From Bryoerythrophyllum caledonicum (Eukaryota > Streptophyta > Bryopsida > Pottiales > Pottiaceae): a DNA stretch of 64,000 bases. Of this stretch, positions 11,470-22,149 are shown piece after piece; positions within the stretch are counted from its first letter, which is position 1, and each line of letters starts with the position of its first letter. The stretch spans positions 36,878,199-36,942,198 of the forward strand of contig OZ020516.1 of the NCBI GenBank assembly GCA_963971425.1. Direction: 5' to 3'. Made by a program: the position numbers and the translations under genes. Under the pieces are notes generated by a model. The model was not told where the DNA came from, searched no databases, and worked only from the letters and a program-made list of their open reading frames with translations.

Positions 11470-13068
11470 CAGTGGCCAACAAAAGTATTTGGACAGTGAA
11501 GCATCTCTTCAATAGGTGTTGATTGTAGCGTAGTTTGTCGGTTGGTAAGAGATTTTTGGGCCAATTTTAATTAGTAAACCACATGGCACCTAATTAACAT
11601 TGACTCCCTCAAAATTTGCCACTTGTAGAGATTATACATGCAAAAATCATGAAGGGGTGTGTACAGCTTAATATGCACAAAAGTCGTACTCACGACTATC
11701 TTCTCATTACAAGTGCACTTGTGAAGCTTTTTGTTGTGGTTTTTTTTTGTAAGATTTGGAGAGGCTTTTGGTGATATGCTATGGCTCCTAGAAGGTCTGT
11801 GAATCAACCTAGGGAAGTTCTTGAGATGTATGAGTGAGGCAACTGATATGGCCAGATTTCTATAATTTTGGGCATTCCTCGAAGCACTTCTTCTAACAGA
11901 GTACGAAAATACCGTGAAGAAGAGAGACTAACAGACAAAAATTCACTTGGTAGACCTAGAATTCTTCATGAACGTGATGACCGTGACATTGTGAGGCGAT
12001 TAAATGATAGGAAGAGTGTTACAATCTGAGGGCATGTGATTGAGTAATGATACAGTCAAAAGGAGTCTTTTGAGGCAAGGGTTATTGCATGTGTGAAGAC
12101 CAAGAAGCCACTTTTGGCAAAGAGAAATCGAGCATGTCGTTTGCACTGGGCAAAGAAGTGCAAGCATGCAGATTGAGAGTTTTGGGCTTAGATGAGTCCA
12201 AATTCAATATTTTTGGCTCAGATGGGTGTTAGTATTGTTGGAGAAAGAGTGGAGAATGTCTTTAAGATCAATATGTGCAATCTAAATTCAAACATGGAGG
12301 AGGAAAGATAATGATTTGTGGTTGTATGAGTTGGAATGGAATTCACGAGCTTCATTTGATCGAAGGGAAGATGGATAAATACGTATATTGCAACATTTTA
12401 GAGACGGAATTTATGGGCACTATACAAATGCAAGGTTTAGAAGAGGATGAGGTTATTTTCCAACATGACAATGATCCAAAGCATACTACACATTTTGTTG
12501 TAGATTAGTTGCGTGCTAAAAAAATTCAACTTATTGGACATCCTATATAATCACTTGACCTCAATCCAATAGAACATCTTTGGAATGAAGTAGATTGTCG
12601 TCTCAGAAGGTCTAAGAGGAAACCCACTAGTAAAACTGACTCATGGGAGAAGATCCAAGAAATTTGATACAAAATAGAGCCTGATGTTGTTAAGAAGTTG
12701 ATACGTACTATGCCTCAAAGAGCTCTTGATGTCTACCAAGCAAGAGGTGGCTACACACGATGGTAGTGTTTGTGAGTGCTTATAAGTTGAATCATTGAGT
12801 TGTAAAGGTGTTTAGTACTCTATAGTCTTGTTTCCTATGGTTGATATGCAATAAAAACCAGTTTGAGCATAAAAATCGTACAGGCTTGTTGCACATTTGA
12901 ATTATTGTGTTTTTCTAGTTCATATTTTCATCAAAAACTGTGTTTTATGCTTGTTGCAACTATATGCGCATGTGGTTGTGTCATTGGTATTTTATGAGAG
13001 TTCATGCAGATTTGGTACTTGATTTTTCAAAAAATCTTCTCTTGTACGACTATTTCTACTTGCCACTG
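11470..13068 (+). mobile_element. Decayed Tc1-type transposon, second family
   Basis: Ends begin CAGTGGC in inverted orientation next to TA on both sides (11468-11469 and 13069-13070). The left end is closely matched by a fragment at 34090-34300, and the 3' half by the copy ending near 39355. The coding part is degenerate (next entry). Confidence 0.72.
11781..12766 (+). pseudogene. Tc1-type DD34E transposase pseudogene
   Basis: Starts M-A-P-R-R-S and ends A-R-G-G-Y-T-R-W with a TAG. In between, several stops and frameshifts interrupt the frame. Recognisable pieces are a D-E-S-K-F-N-I-F-G-S-D-G first catalytic block near 12195, Q-H-D-N-D-P-K-H-T near 12463 and D-L-N-P-I-E-H-L-W near 12560. 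The spacing from the first Asp of D-N-D to the Glu fits DD34E. Only the segment 12275-12508 stays open. It cannot make a full transposase. Confidence 0.8.
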
Positions 13069-13138
13069 TATATTGTGTTAATTTGAATTTCTAATTCTTC
13101 CTTCATTGGTGTTCAGATCTCAAACTAGACCTATTACT

Positions 13139-13728
13139 ATGGCTTCCGGTAGTATTGTGAAAACGGCCCTTGGCTCAAACTTCTCAGACACCGAGTGCGT
13201 GCATCTTTGCAAGGCCTGGATCTAAACTTCTCAGAATTCTGTCCAAGGGACTAGACATGAACTTCTACCTTTTCTAGGAAAAAATTCACAAGGCATAGGC
13301 GCACATTGAGCCACGTAATGTTCCTTCACGCACGGCGCGGAACTTGGACACTAAATGGCCGGAAATTAATAGGTTCAAATGCAGCTCGTGAACAAATTTG
13401 GAACAAACAAAGAGAACCGCATTGAAGAGGCAAAGAATTTGTATTTCAAATTCTATGGTGGAGGTGAAAAAAAGCCCAAACCTTTAGGGTACTTGGAGTG
13501 TTGGAGGTACCTCAAGGTCAAAGAGAACTGGAGGAGTTTGACTGTCAATGGGAAGGAGAAATCTCCAAGCACATCTGCATTGCTTCCACAAGAAAGAGAG
13601 GGATCTCCGATGCAAGCTACTTGGGACTCTCTAGAGCAGCCGACCAAAAATAATTGAAGGTGCTTTCAAAGTTGGATGTAATGATCAAGAAGATGGTCAA
13701 ATTGTACAAGAGGACGACGGCGGTGATG
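13139..13728 (+). pseudogene. Trihelix/NAM-like gene remnant, 5' part, split by the 15.6-kb transposon
   Basis: From an ATG at 13139 the translation gives S-N-F-S-D-T-E-C-V-H-L-C-K-A-W-I, then after a stop T-S-Q-N-S-V-Q-G-T, then (shifted frame) E-K-I-H-K-A and R-N-V-P-S-R-T-A-R-N-L-D-T-K-W-P-E-I-N. This is the pattern of trihelix/Myb-like DNA-binding proteins found as plant genes and as the second gene of PIF/Harbinger transposons. At least two stops (where a Trp and a Tyr are expected) and frameshifts show it was already decaying. The last codons, K-R-T-T-A-V-M, run into the target-site duplication and continue in phase at 29369. Confidence 0.65.
13719..13728 (+). repeat. Target-site duplication, left copy (10 bp)
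   Basis: GGCGGTGATG is repeated exactly at 29369-29378. Both copies sit 7 bp outside the matching inverted core of the element ends. Confidence 0.88.
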
Positions 13729-13735
13729 CAGGAAT

Positions 13736-13790
13736 GCTAGAATGTGAGTAGTGAGCAGTGAGCAATGAGCAGTGAGCGGTGAGCAGTGAG
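13736..13790 (+). repeat. Left inverted end with GTGAGCA heptamer array
   Basis: The core GCTAGAATGTGAG is followed by about six copies of a 7-bp unit, GTGAGCA, with single changes (AGTGAGT, AATGAGC, GGTGAGC). The right end has the same core and about three units. Such short subterminal repeats are commonly transposase-binding sites; that role is inferred here. Confidence 0.8.
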
Positions 13791-13957
13791 CACACACCAA
13801 TTTTTTTTTCCATTTGGACACCCCAAAACCACAGATTAGGGGTGATTGACAAGAAACAATTATACATTGTGACCTATTTCCGTGGTGTGAAAAAAGTTCA
13901 AAATGAGAGGAAATTGAATTAATTAACCCGGAAATAAACCGTTTGGAGGATATTTGG

Positions 13958-14011
13958 ATGAATGTAGATAGATGGATGAATGTAGATAGATGAATGTAGA
14001 TGAATGATTGT
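13958..14011. repeat. Minisatellite, GATGAATGTAGATAG-type
   Basis: About three and a half imperfect units of 12-19 bp built from GGATGAATGTAGATAGAT, inside the left subterminal region of the 15.6-kb element. Confidence 0.6.
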
Positions 14012-14437
14012 TGTCGTTATAGTTAAAAATATATAACAACTTATTAGTAAAACCTTTTTAGTCTCATTCAGACCTAAGCAACAACATAGAATGAAATAAT
14101 GTCTTCATGTGATTTCAACAATGATATCGGCAATGTGTAGCAACTTTTGGGTCAAGCCTTTGATTTTTGGTAGGAGCTAATGGTAGGAGCACATGGGGAA
14201 CGTAGTGGTAGAAATATGCTAAAATCGAAACACACTTTGAATTAAATTCAAAAGTGTTTCGATTTTTATTAGAAAACATGAAATCACTTGGGTTGAGAAA
14301 AAAACCTGATGTTCTTTCACTAAAAAATAACTTAGGAATACTTCAGTTTTTAACATGCCATATTCTTTAAAGTGGTGGTCATGGCCCATTACTTGACTAT
14401 GATGGAAATTGAAAAATTTTCAATTACCAACGGAGGG

Positions 14438-14548
14438 GCTCCTCGGTACCGAGGAGCGCCCTAAGGGCGAAACCAAAAAAAAAACGTAAGAGGAAAATTA
14501 AAAATAAGAAAATAACCATCTACCAAGGGGCTCTTCGGTACCGAAGAG
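14438..14548. repeat. Two perfect palindromes of the CTCGGTACCGAG family (left end)
   Basis: 14438-14457 is a 20-bp perfect palindrome and 14531-14548 an 18-bp perfect palindrome. Both are centred on GGTACC, and the second has TT/AA in place of CT/AG in the arms (compensating changes on both sides). A third, decayed copy is at 14672-14693. The same core recurs at 19780-19797, 20513-20530, in each 211-bp unit and at 28631-28660. Confidence 0.8.
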
Positions 14549-15234
14549 TGCCATGATGGAAGGATGAATATGGATGAATAAGGATGAAAGTGATTGAACG
14601 ACTCTAATGGATTGACAAAAAAAAACCAATAATACTTATGAATAACACAAGACAAACATCATAAGATTAGAGGCTACGCGATACCGAGGAGCCTTTGTGA
14701 ACCTAATCGAAAAAACTTAAGTGATTAGGGTAAAAAATAAGTGAACCAATAAAAAATAGCTCAACATATTTAATGAGCTATTACAATAAAGTCATTTACA
14801 ATTGTGTTTTCAATTGCATTACAAACTGGACATAACCTATCAGAAATCATAATACAAATACCAGAAAATAAATACACTAGTACATGATGAAGCACATTGA
14901 ATTGAACACATAGATACAACTTAAAGTAGTATTAGAATCTGTAAATCCACCAAAACGCTATTTGGTGACAAGGGAATAAAGATCAACTAGATAATGTTTT
15001 GAAGCGAATACATAGTATTCACAAATCTTCAAATTCTAAAGCATAATACAAATGTGGAACAAATAGAGTAGACAACGCAATTAAGAACTTAAGTAGTGGC
15101 CCTTTTAGTCTCACCACATGGATTAAATAACGGCATACAATGAATATAGTCAACGCTTAGAAACACATATGGAACCATTAACACCTACTAGAGAAGCGCC
15201 AGAAGAGGTAGCACCAAAATGGCTTTCACTGCTT

Positions 15235-18200
15235 TCACTGCTCGTAGTCGATGTATCTACAACCCTTTGGGTCATATTTAGGTAATTTAGTGATTCGGGT
15301 AGGAGTATCCTCGTTCGCAAGATCGATGGCCATTGCCTCAATGTAGCACGGTAAGGACATCGCACTTGGAGGACTAGGAAAGAGGTCTATCAACCTGCAA
15401 AAAGTATAAATAATGAATAAGCTCATCATATAGATTACAATGAAATAAACTTAGATGAAAGAAAGGATAGAACTTACGTACACATGCGATTCTTGGGAAT
15501 CCTCTTCTGAGGCCTTCCCTCGGGCGGGGCTTCTTCAGAAGCTGACACCTTCCGTTTCTTTCCTCCAGAGTTATCTTCTGAAGACTTCGAAGAACAAAGA
15601 GGCACTAGAACGGCCTCTAGAATTTTGGCGTCTGACTCAAGGGCAATGAGGTGACGACCGCTTCGACGACAGGCATGAACGCTAGCGCCTACAAATACAC
15701 AAACATGATGAATAAAGGACGTTGCGAACTTATGGAATTTGAGAAAAAAATATTCAATCGAATAATATTGAGGGTGATGATAGAACCTGTTGATGCAGTG
15801 CAGTCCAAAACAACATTCCCAGGTTTGGAAAAACTTTCAAGTAGCAATTGCACAAGAACAGGGCACTTCTCACGTGGTCCTCTCCACATCTTATCTCCAA
15901 TCTTCAAAGCGGTGTTTGGCGTAGTATAGTTATAAAGAACACCCGCCCCGACTATATCAATGTCCAAATTACTCATTTCTCGGTTAACTTCAATGGAGAA
16001 GTTCGAACTGACAGGCATATCATTGAAAGAGTCCCTCACATATAGAATGATCCAAAATCGCTTACTCTGAATGAACAAAAAATACAGTAAACGTTAAGAA
16101 ACACATATTAGTTTAGAAATACATGTACACATGCAGAAATTTGAAGAACACATGATGACCAAGGAAACATATAATTAATCTCAACTTAGCCAATCGTAAA
16201 ATATACACCACAAATTAACAGACTTCTCAAATTAAAATGTAAGCCTTCAATATTAGGCAAAAATTTGAGAAAATTGACGTTTAACAAATCATACCGTCCG
16301 AGAAGGGCTTTTGAATGAAGTGAGTGGCATCTCGTTGATGCCCCACCAATCAAACAAAGCAGTGAATCCATAAGCTTCGGCAAGCGAATCTGTTGTAGTT
16401 CGAACGTCTGGAAGATCAGGGTGAAATAACATGATAGCCCCATCATCTTGGAGTGTGTCACGAGCCACTTCAAAGATGGATTCCGGCCAATCCTTCTGTA
16501 AAATATTCCACGAAGGGACAGTTAATCCCATACCTGGGATAGGAAGTCCATCGGGCATATCTGTCATGATAAGATCAAAACAAGCTTCTCTTTTAGGCAC
16601 ACCACCAAGGCGACGTTGACCTTGACCAACCTATTAAGAAAATGTACCACAGACAAATATCATTAGAACATGACCTCAGAAAGGAAATATGGCAGATTCA
16701 GTGATGTAGTTGGAAACAGAATAGAGTCATAGGGTCAAACCTTCTGAGCAAATAACAAAAGTTCCTTGAACTGAGGAGACGGCTCCCGCTCCTTGAACAT
16801 GTGATCCATAATGGTAGGAATTGAAGTATTCATCAGAAGGACTTTGGCATCAATTCCATGTGTGTCAGTGCGTTTAGCAATCTTCTCGTATAGTTGAGAG
16901 GGCGCACAAAGTTCAGTGGACATGGATAGCAATTCCGTAGGGCAATGTGTTGGATTACTCAACGTGCCAGGGTTGATGGTGGCAATAGATATAGTTTCCG
17001 AGGCACTTACCAGAACATCGGCTTCCTTTTCACCCTTGTTTTTTGAACTACTTGCCTTGGACTTTTTGGTCTCATTTGCACTCTTAGACACCTTTGAGCC
17101 TTTGGTTTCCTTGCCATTCTTGGTTGTCTTCTTTGTTTGTACCTCGCATGGGGCATCCATAGACTTGTCTTCATCAGAATCCTCATCAGGCGCTTGAATT
17201 AAGGCGGTTTGTTTTGTTTTTTCACCTTCCTCCTCGCTCGGGACAAACTTCTTGGAGCATTCCAAGTACCATGGAGACGCGTTAAGCTCCTCCATACTGA
17301 AAGCACGAGCTTGGCTAGGTGTAAACATATACGAGTCTCCTAAAGTCTTTTCCGTCCAAGCTCCAAATAATTTAGGAAAGGTCTTCTTGTCGATTGCATT
17401 CCTACCAAGAAGCTCCCTCTTGAAATATCTAGAATACAGATAATGTAAAACTTGAGATAAGCATATCACAATTTTTGTTACTGCAATATAGTGGTACCTT
17501 GCTTCCAATAATACTCTACCGAAACAATGGAAAGGTCGCGTGCGAGATCCCATATAATAATCCAAGTAAATCCCAATATGATGACGGCCATGTTCATTCA
17601 ATCCGACAAGGGCTGAACTAATGACACTACAAATAGTTTCTATATTCACTGGGGACGCCTCCTCAATCTCGAGGAAGAAAAAGAGTATCAAGTAAAATTT
17701 TTTTGAATACTTAACTGTATTGAAGACGCATCATAGCAATTTTAGTTCCTTCTTGAGAAGCAAACGGTTTTGAACGAGAGTATCCTCCTGCCTTCCGGAA
17801 TAAGAAAAAGAATGCTTGATCCCATAATATGATGCGCCACTTCTCGATGTAGTCTTCAATTTCGTCCACATCATCTCTTGCTCTCCAGTCAATTACGATG
17901 TGCTCTGATGTCATAGTGTCTTTGACGGCTTCCACAGTGGCAAACTCCAACTACGATTTTAAACCATTAGAATATCAAGCACTATGAATTTGACATTCAA
18001 TAATTCTTAAGGCTCAATGAGAGTACATGAAGATGTTCTCTTTATACACTCACCTCTGCCCAGAAGGCTGCCTTGACCAACCACGCTTCAAGTTTCTCAT
18101 CTGTAACACCAATCGCTGGGAAACGGAGAGCTACGCGATTCAAGTCTCCGGAGTTCCACCAATTCAACCACTTTACTTTAAACGCGGGTTCAACAGATGA

Positions 18201-19620
18201 TGATGAGATCTTCTGAAGCTTCTCTATCGACATCTCCGGCTTTTCAAAGTGACTCCAATGATAGTTAATCTGAAGTACAAATAAATAGATCCAATTCAGA
18301 ATAATGAAATACAATTCAGAACATAATAAAGAAAAAATTACTCACCCCTTCAAGAAACTTTGGCCCGTGTTTGGGATTGGCAATCGAAACCATCTTGTCA
18401 AACTCTGTCCTGTAGGACTTCACTTTTGCGTTGGAGGCACTGTTCATTGCTGAGTGAATGCCTTGTGCATTTTGTTCTGACTTCTCAGTCTTCTCCAAGT
18501 ATAATCTTGCTGCCTCATCTGCTGCAGCAGATACCTCTTGCTGTAAAGCTCAAGACAATGATTAGGATTAAAAAAAATAATGTAAGCACTTCAACTTCAC
18601 GAGTGTAAAAGTAATACTCACTCGGTTTAAAAATTTGATGAACACATCCGATGTCAACGAATACCAAGGATAGGGCTTTTGGCGAGTCTCGCATGCAATG
18701 TATTCATCTGGAGTCAATAGGTCTTTAAAATCCGATAACTTTAAAACACCATAAGTATTAATTCGATGCAGTTTGTGCACAAGGTTAGTCTTTATGTGGG
18801 CATTCTCAGTGGATCTGCATAAAGATGCGATTGAAATTAGAATTTTAGAACCGACTCATCTTAGACTATTAAAATCACGTAAAATTAGATATTCATACCT
18901 GTTCACATCATTCATCGCGTTCAGAAGGACACCTGTATTGTCCTTTGACGAAAGTAGAATTGAATCAACTGAATAGTGCCAATCTTTCTCCTCACTGCGA
19001 AAACGAGAAATATGAGAATACCACGATTGGAACCTGTGATTGCCATCCCAAATGAAGAACATATGACCCACAAGAGCCGTCAAATTCTTGTCTGTTGATA
19101 AAAACTCCTCAAAGGCCGCATCCTCTTGAAGCCAGTGCACATCCCATTTCTCCATAATCTCTTCTGTGACAAGTTGAGTCTTTCCAGAGTCATCTGTTAG
19201 TGAAACATAGAATACCCTGTCGCCTTCACGGTATCCGTGGACAAATTCCGACTCTAATCGTTTGACATCAGAGTGGAGCAGAGGACGGACTAACGACAAA
19301 GGGATCATTCTACAAAGTGGGATCCTGATTCGAGAGGAACTTATGGGCTTGAAGCGTAATTCCTGGATAATAGAAATGGAATCCAGCTTCCCCCTCACCC
19401 TGAAGGCATTCTCGGCCTCATCAATGCTAACTCCACCCATTCCATCTTCCACCGTGTTTTCCACATTTCCATCAGTAGTAGCCATCTCCACATTTATTCC
19501 ATCGCCATGAACAGGAGTTTCGACATGAGCCGTAATCGAGTCATCTAAATCGATCTCCATCTCCTTCGATCCAACCCCAAGTAATAGGGGTTCGATTGCA
19601 ACACCTTCTTCAATCCCCAT
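15235..19620 (-). CDS. Transposon-borne multi-exon protein with C-terminal beta-class DNA amino-methyltransferase fold
   Basis: Eleven exons can be chained: 19620-18899, 18814-18622, 18540-18346, 18269-18054, 17950-about 17716, 17667-17498, 17428-16741, 16630-16295, 16066-15787, 15688-15478 and 15394-15235, about 1,130 codons. All junctions except exon 5/6 are GT-AG and in phase. The N-terminal 850 residues match nothing I know; a Lys/Ser/Glu-rich linker lies in exon 7. Exon 8 holds D-L-I-M-T-D-M-P-D-G, at the position of catalytic motif IV. Exons 9-10 join to K-P-G-N-V-V-L-D-C-T-A-S-T-G then G-R-H-L-I-A-L-E-S-D, the SAM-binding motif I region. Motif IV before motif I is the beta-class order of N4-cytosine/N6-adenine methyltransferases. 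G-G-K-K-R-K-V in exon 10 looks like a nuclear localisation signal. Motif IV is D-M-P-D rather than (D/N/S)-P-P-Y/F/W, so activity is uncertain. The exon 5 donor (ACAGTTAAG) leaves a phase mismatch, a possible splice mutation. Confidence 0.72.
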
Positions 19621-20511
19621 CTACAAGATGTCAACGAACCAAAATCAGGTCGACGTATATGACATGATGCGACTTTAGACTAGATCCTCGGTACCTTCTA
19701 AACTTATGAACATCGCATCTACGTCATTCCAGAAAACCAGGCTTCCTACTTTACAATATCCCGGAAACCATAATACAAGATCCTCGGTGCCGAGGATGAC
19801 TATTTGGTACAAGCTTAAATGAATCATCCTCATCAGGTAATCAAGTTATACAAGGCATCATCTTAAACCAATCAACTGAAACGAGTTTCAGCATCATCCA
19901 CAATAACCGAAAAGAAGTAATCAAGTTAGTATAACAAGTGAGGTCCAGTTTGCTCATTAAGATATACGAGGTGCACCATCCTCAACAACTTGTAAACTGT
20001 AACGAAGCAATATGAACTCAAGAGTCAAAACCATGAATGAAAACAACAGCAAAAAAATAACAAGCAACTTAAACGAAGTTTGAACTAAGCAACTTAAATG
20101 AGGTCCAGCATCTACATCAAGGTAATCGAGGTCCAGCAACCTTATCAACGATAACAAAGTATCAAGTTTTCAAATTCTAGACACGACATCCACGTCATTG
20201 CAGATGACCATGAAGGTAGTTTATAATCTCCCGAAATCAAGTATACCACATCCTCGGGACTGAGGAGGACTTTTTAATACAAGCAAAAATTAATCATCAT
20301 CATTAACTTATCAAGTTATATAGAGCATACAAGTTATACAAAGCACCATGTTATACAAAGCAACCTAAACTGATCAACATAAAATGAGGTCCAGCATCAT
20401 CCAAATTAACCGAAAAGTAATATCAAACTCGCAACACAAGCAGCATTAACTCAAACCATGAATGAAGTCAAAACCACCATGAAAAATAAGTCTCTGGCTT
20501 GCGGTGGAACG

Positions 20512-22010
20512 CCTCCTCGGTTCCGAGGAGCAATTTTCATGTCCTACAGATGTCTTCTGTCGAGTCCAGGATTATCAGGTTTATGAGATCAGGTCGATCC
20601 CGGTTCAGAGTCAAACACGTCCTTTTCAGTGCATCATCAGCATCCTACAAGCTGAAAATAATCAATAACCTCGAGTGCAGATTACATTAAAAAAAAACGA
20701 GTTCACCATATACGCACAGTAAGCCTCCTCGGTCCCGAGAAGGAGTTTCTATCAAGATCAGCACTTCTCCATCAAGTCCAGGTTTAGCGTAATCAACATT
20801 GCCGAGTCTAGGATTCCTTGCACTGTCCACGTCCTACGGTGCATCATCAGCATCCTACAAGCTGAAAATGATCAATACCCTCGAGTGCAGATTACATGAA
20901 AAAAAACGAGTTCACCATATACACACTTTGAGCCTCCTCGGTCCCGAGGAGGAGTTTCTATCAAGATCAGCACTTCTCCATCAAGTCCAGGTTTAGGGTA
21001 ATCAACATTGCCGAGTCTAGGATTCCTTGCACTGTCCACGTCCTACGGTGCATCATCAGCATCCTACAAGCTGAAAATGATCAATACCCTCGAGTGCAGA
21101 TTACATGAAAAAAAAAATGAGCTCACCATATACGCACAGTAAGCCTCCTCGGTCCCGAGGAGGAGTTTCTATCAAGATCAGCACTTCTCCATCAAGTCCA
21201 GGTTTAGGGTAATCAACAATGCCGACTCTAGGTTTCCTTGCACTCTGCACGTCCTACGGTGCATCATTAGCATCATACAAGCTGATAATTATCAATACCC
21301 TCGAGTGCAGATTACATGGAAAAAAAAACGAGTTCACCATATACGCACAATAAGCCTCCTCGGTCCCGAGGAGGAGTTTCTATCAAGATCAGTACTTCTC
21401 CATCAAGTCCAGGTTTAGGGTAATCAACAATGCCGAGTCTAGGTTTCCTTGCACTCTGCACGTCCTACGGTGCATCATTAGCATCATACAAGCTGATAAT
21501 TATCAATAACCTCGAGTGTAGATTACATTAAAAAAAACGAGTTCACCATATACGCACAGTAAGCCTCCTCGGTCCCGAGGAGGAGTTTCTATCAAGATCA
21601 GCACTTCTCCATCAAGTCCAGGTTTAGGGTAATCAACATTGCCGAGTCTAGGTTTCCTTGTACTGTCCACGTCCTACGGAGCATCATCAACATCCTACAA
21701 GCTGAAAATGATCAATACCCTCGAGTGTAGATTACATGGAAAAAAAAACGAGTTCACCATATACACACTTTGAGCCTCCTCGGTCCCGAGGAGGAGTTTC
21801 TATCAAGATCAGCACTTCTCCATCAAGTCCAGGTTTGGGGTAATCAAATGAATTGAGTCCTGGTTTCCGTTGAGTACTGCACGTCCTTACGGTTAATCAT
21901 CAGCGTCATACTTTTGAGAAATAATCAAAACCATCGAGTCAAGATGACATGGAAATAAAACACAAGTTTCTGGCTCGCCCACAATATGCCTTCTCGGTCC
22001 CGAGGAGCAG
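20512..22010. repeat. 211-bp tandem repeat array, about seven units
   Basis: Anchor palindromes of the CCTCCTCGGTCCCGAGGAGG type occur at about 20513, 20725, 20933, 21144, 21355, 21564, 21775 and (decayed) 21990, giving a period of 209-211 bp. Units share the words ATCAAGATCAGCACTTCTCC, CGTCCTACGGTGCATCATC and CTCGAGTGCAGATTACAT. The first and last copies are diverged and the middle ones nearly identical, as in arrays kept similar by unequal exchange. It lies between the two divergent genes of the transposon, possibly in the first intron of the minus-strand gene. Confidence 0.92.
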
Positions 22011-22149
22011 TTTCTATCAAGATCAGTTGCTACCCACTCACAATGCTAATAGTGTGTCGCCCACATGTACCATCGAGTCCTGGTTTAGTGTAATCAAGTT
22101 AATCGAGTCCAGGTTACTTCAGAGTAGTACATGTCCTTACGGTGCACCA

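Noticed and set aside
20512-22010. CRISPR array
   Set aside because: Units are about 211 bp, repeat along their whole length with no unique spacers, and the context is eukaryotic.
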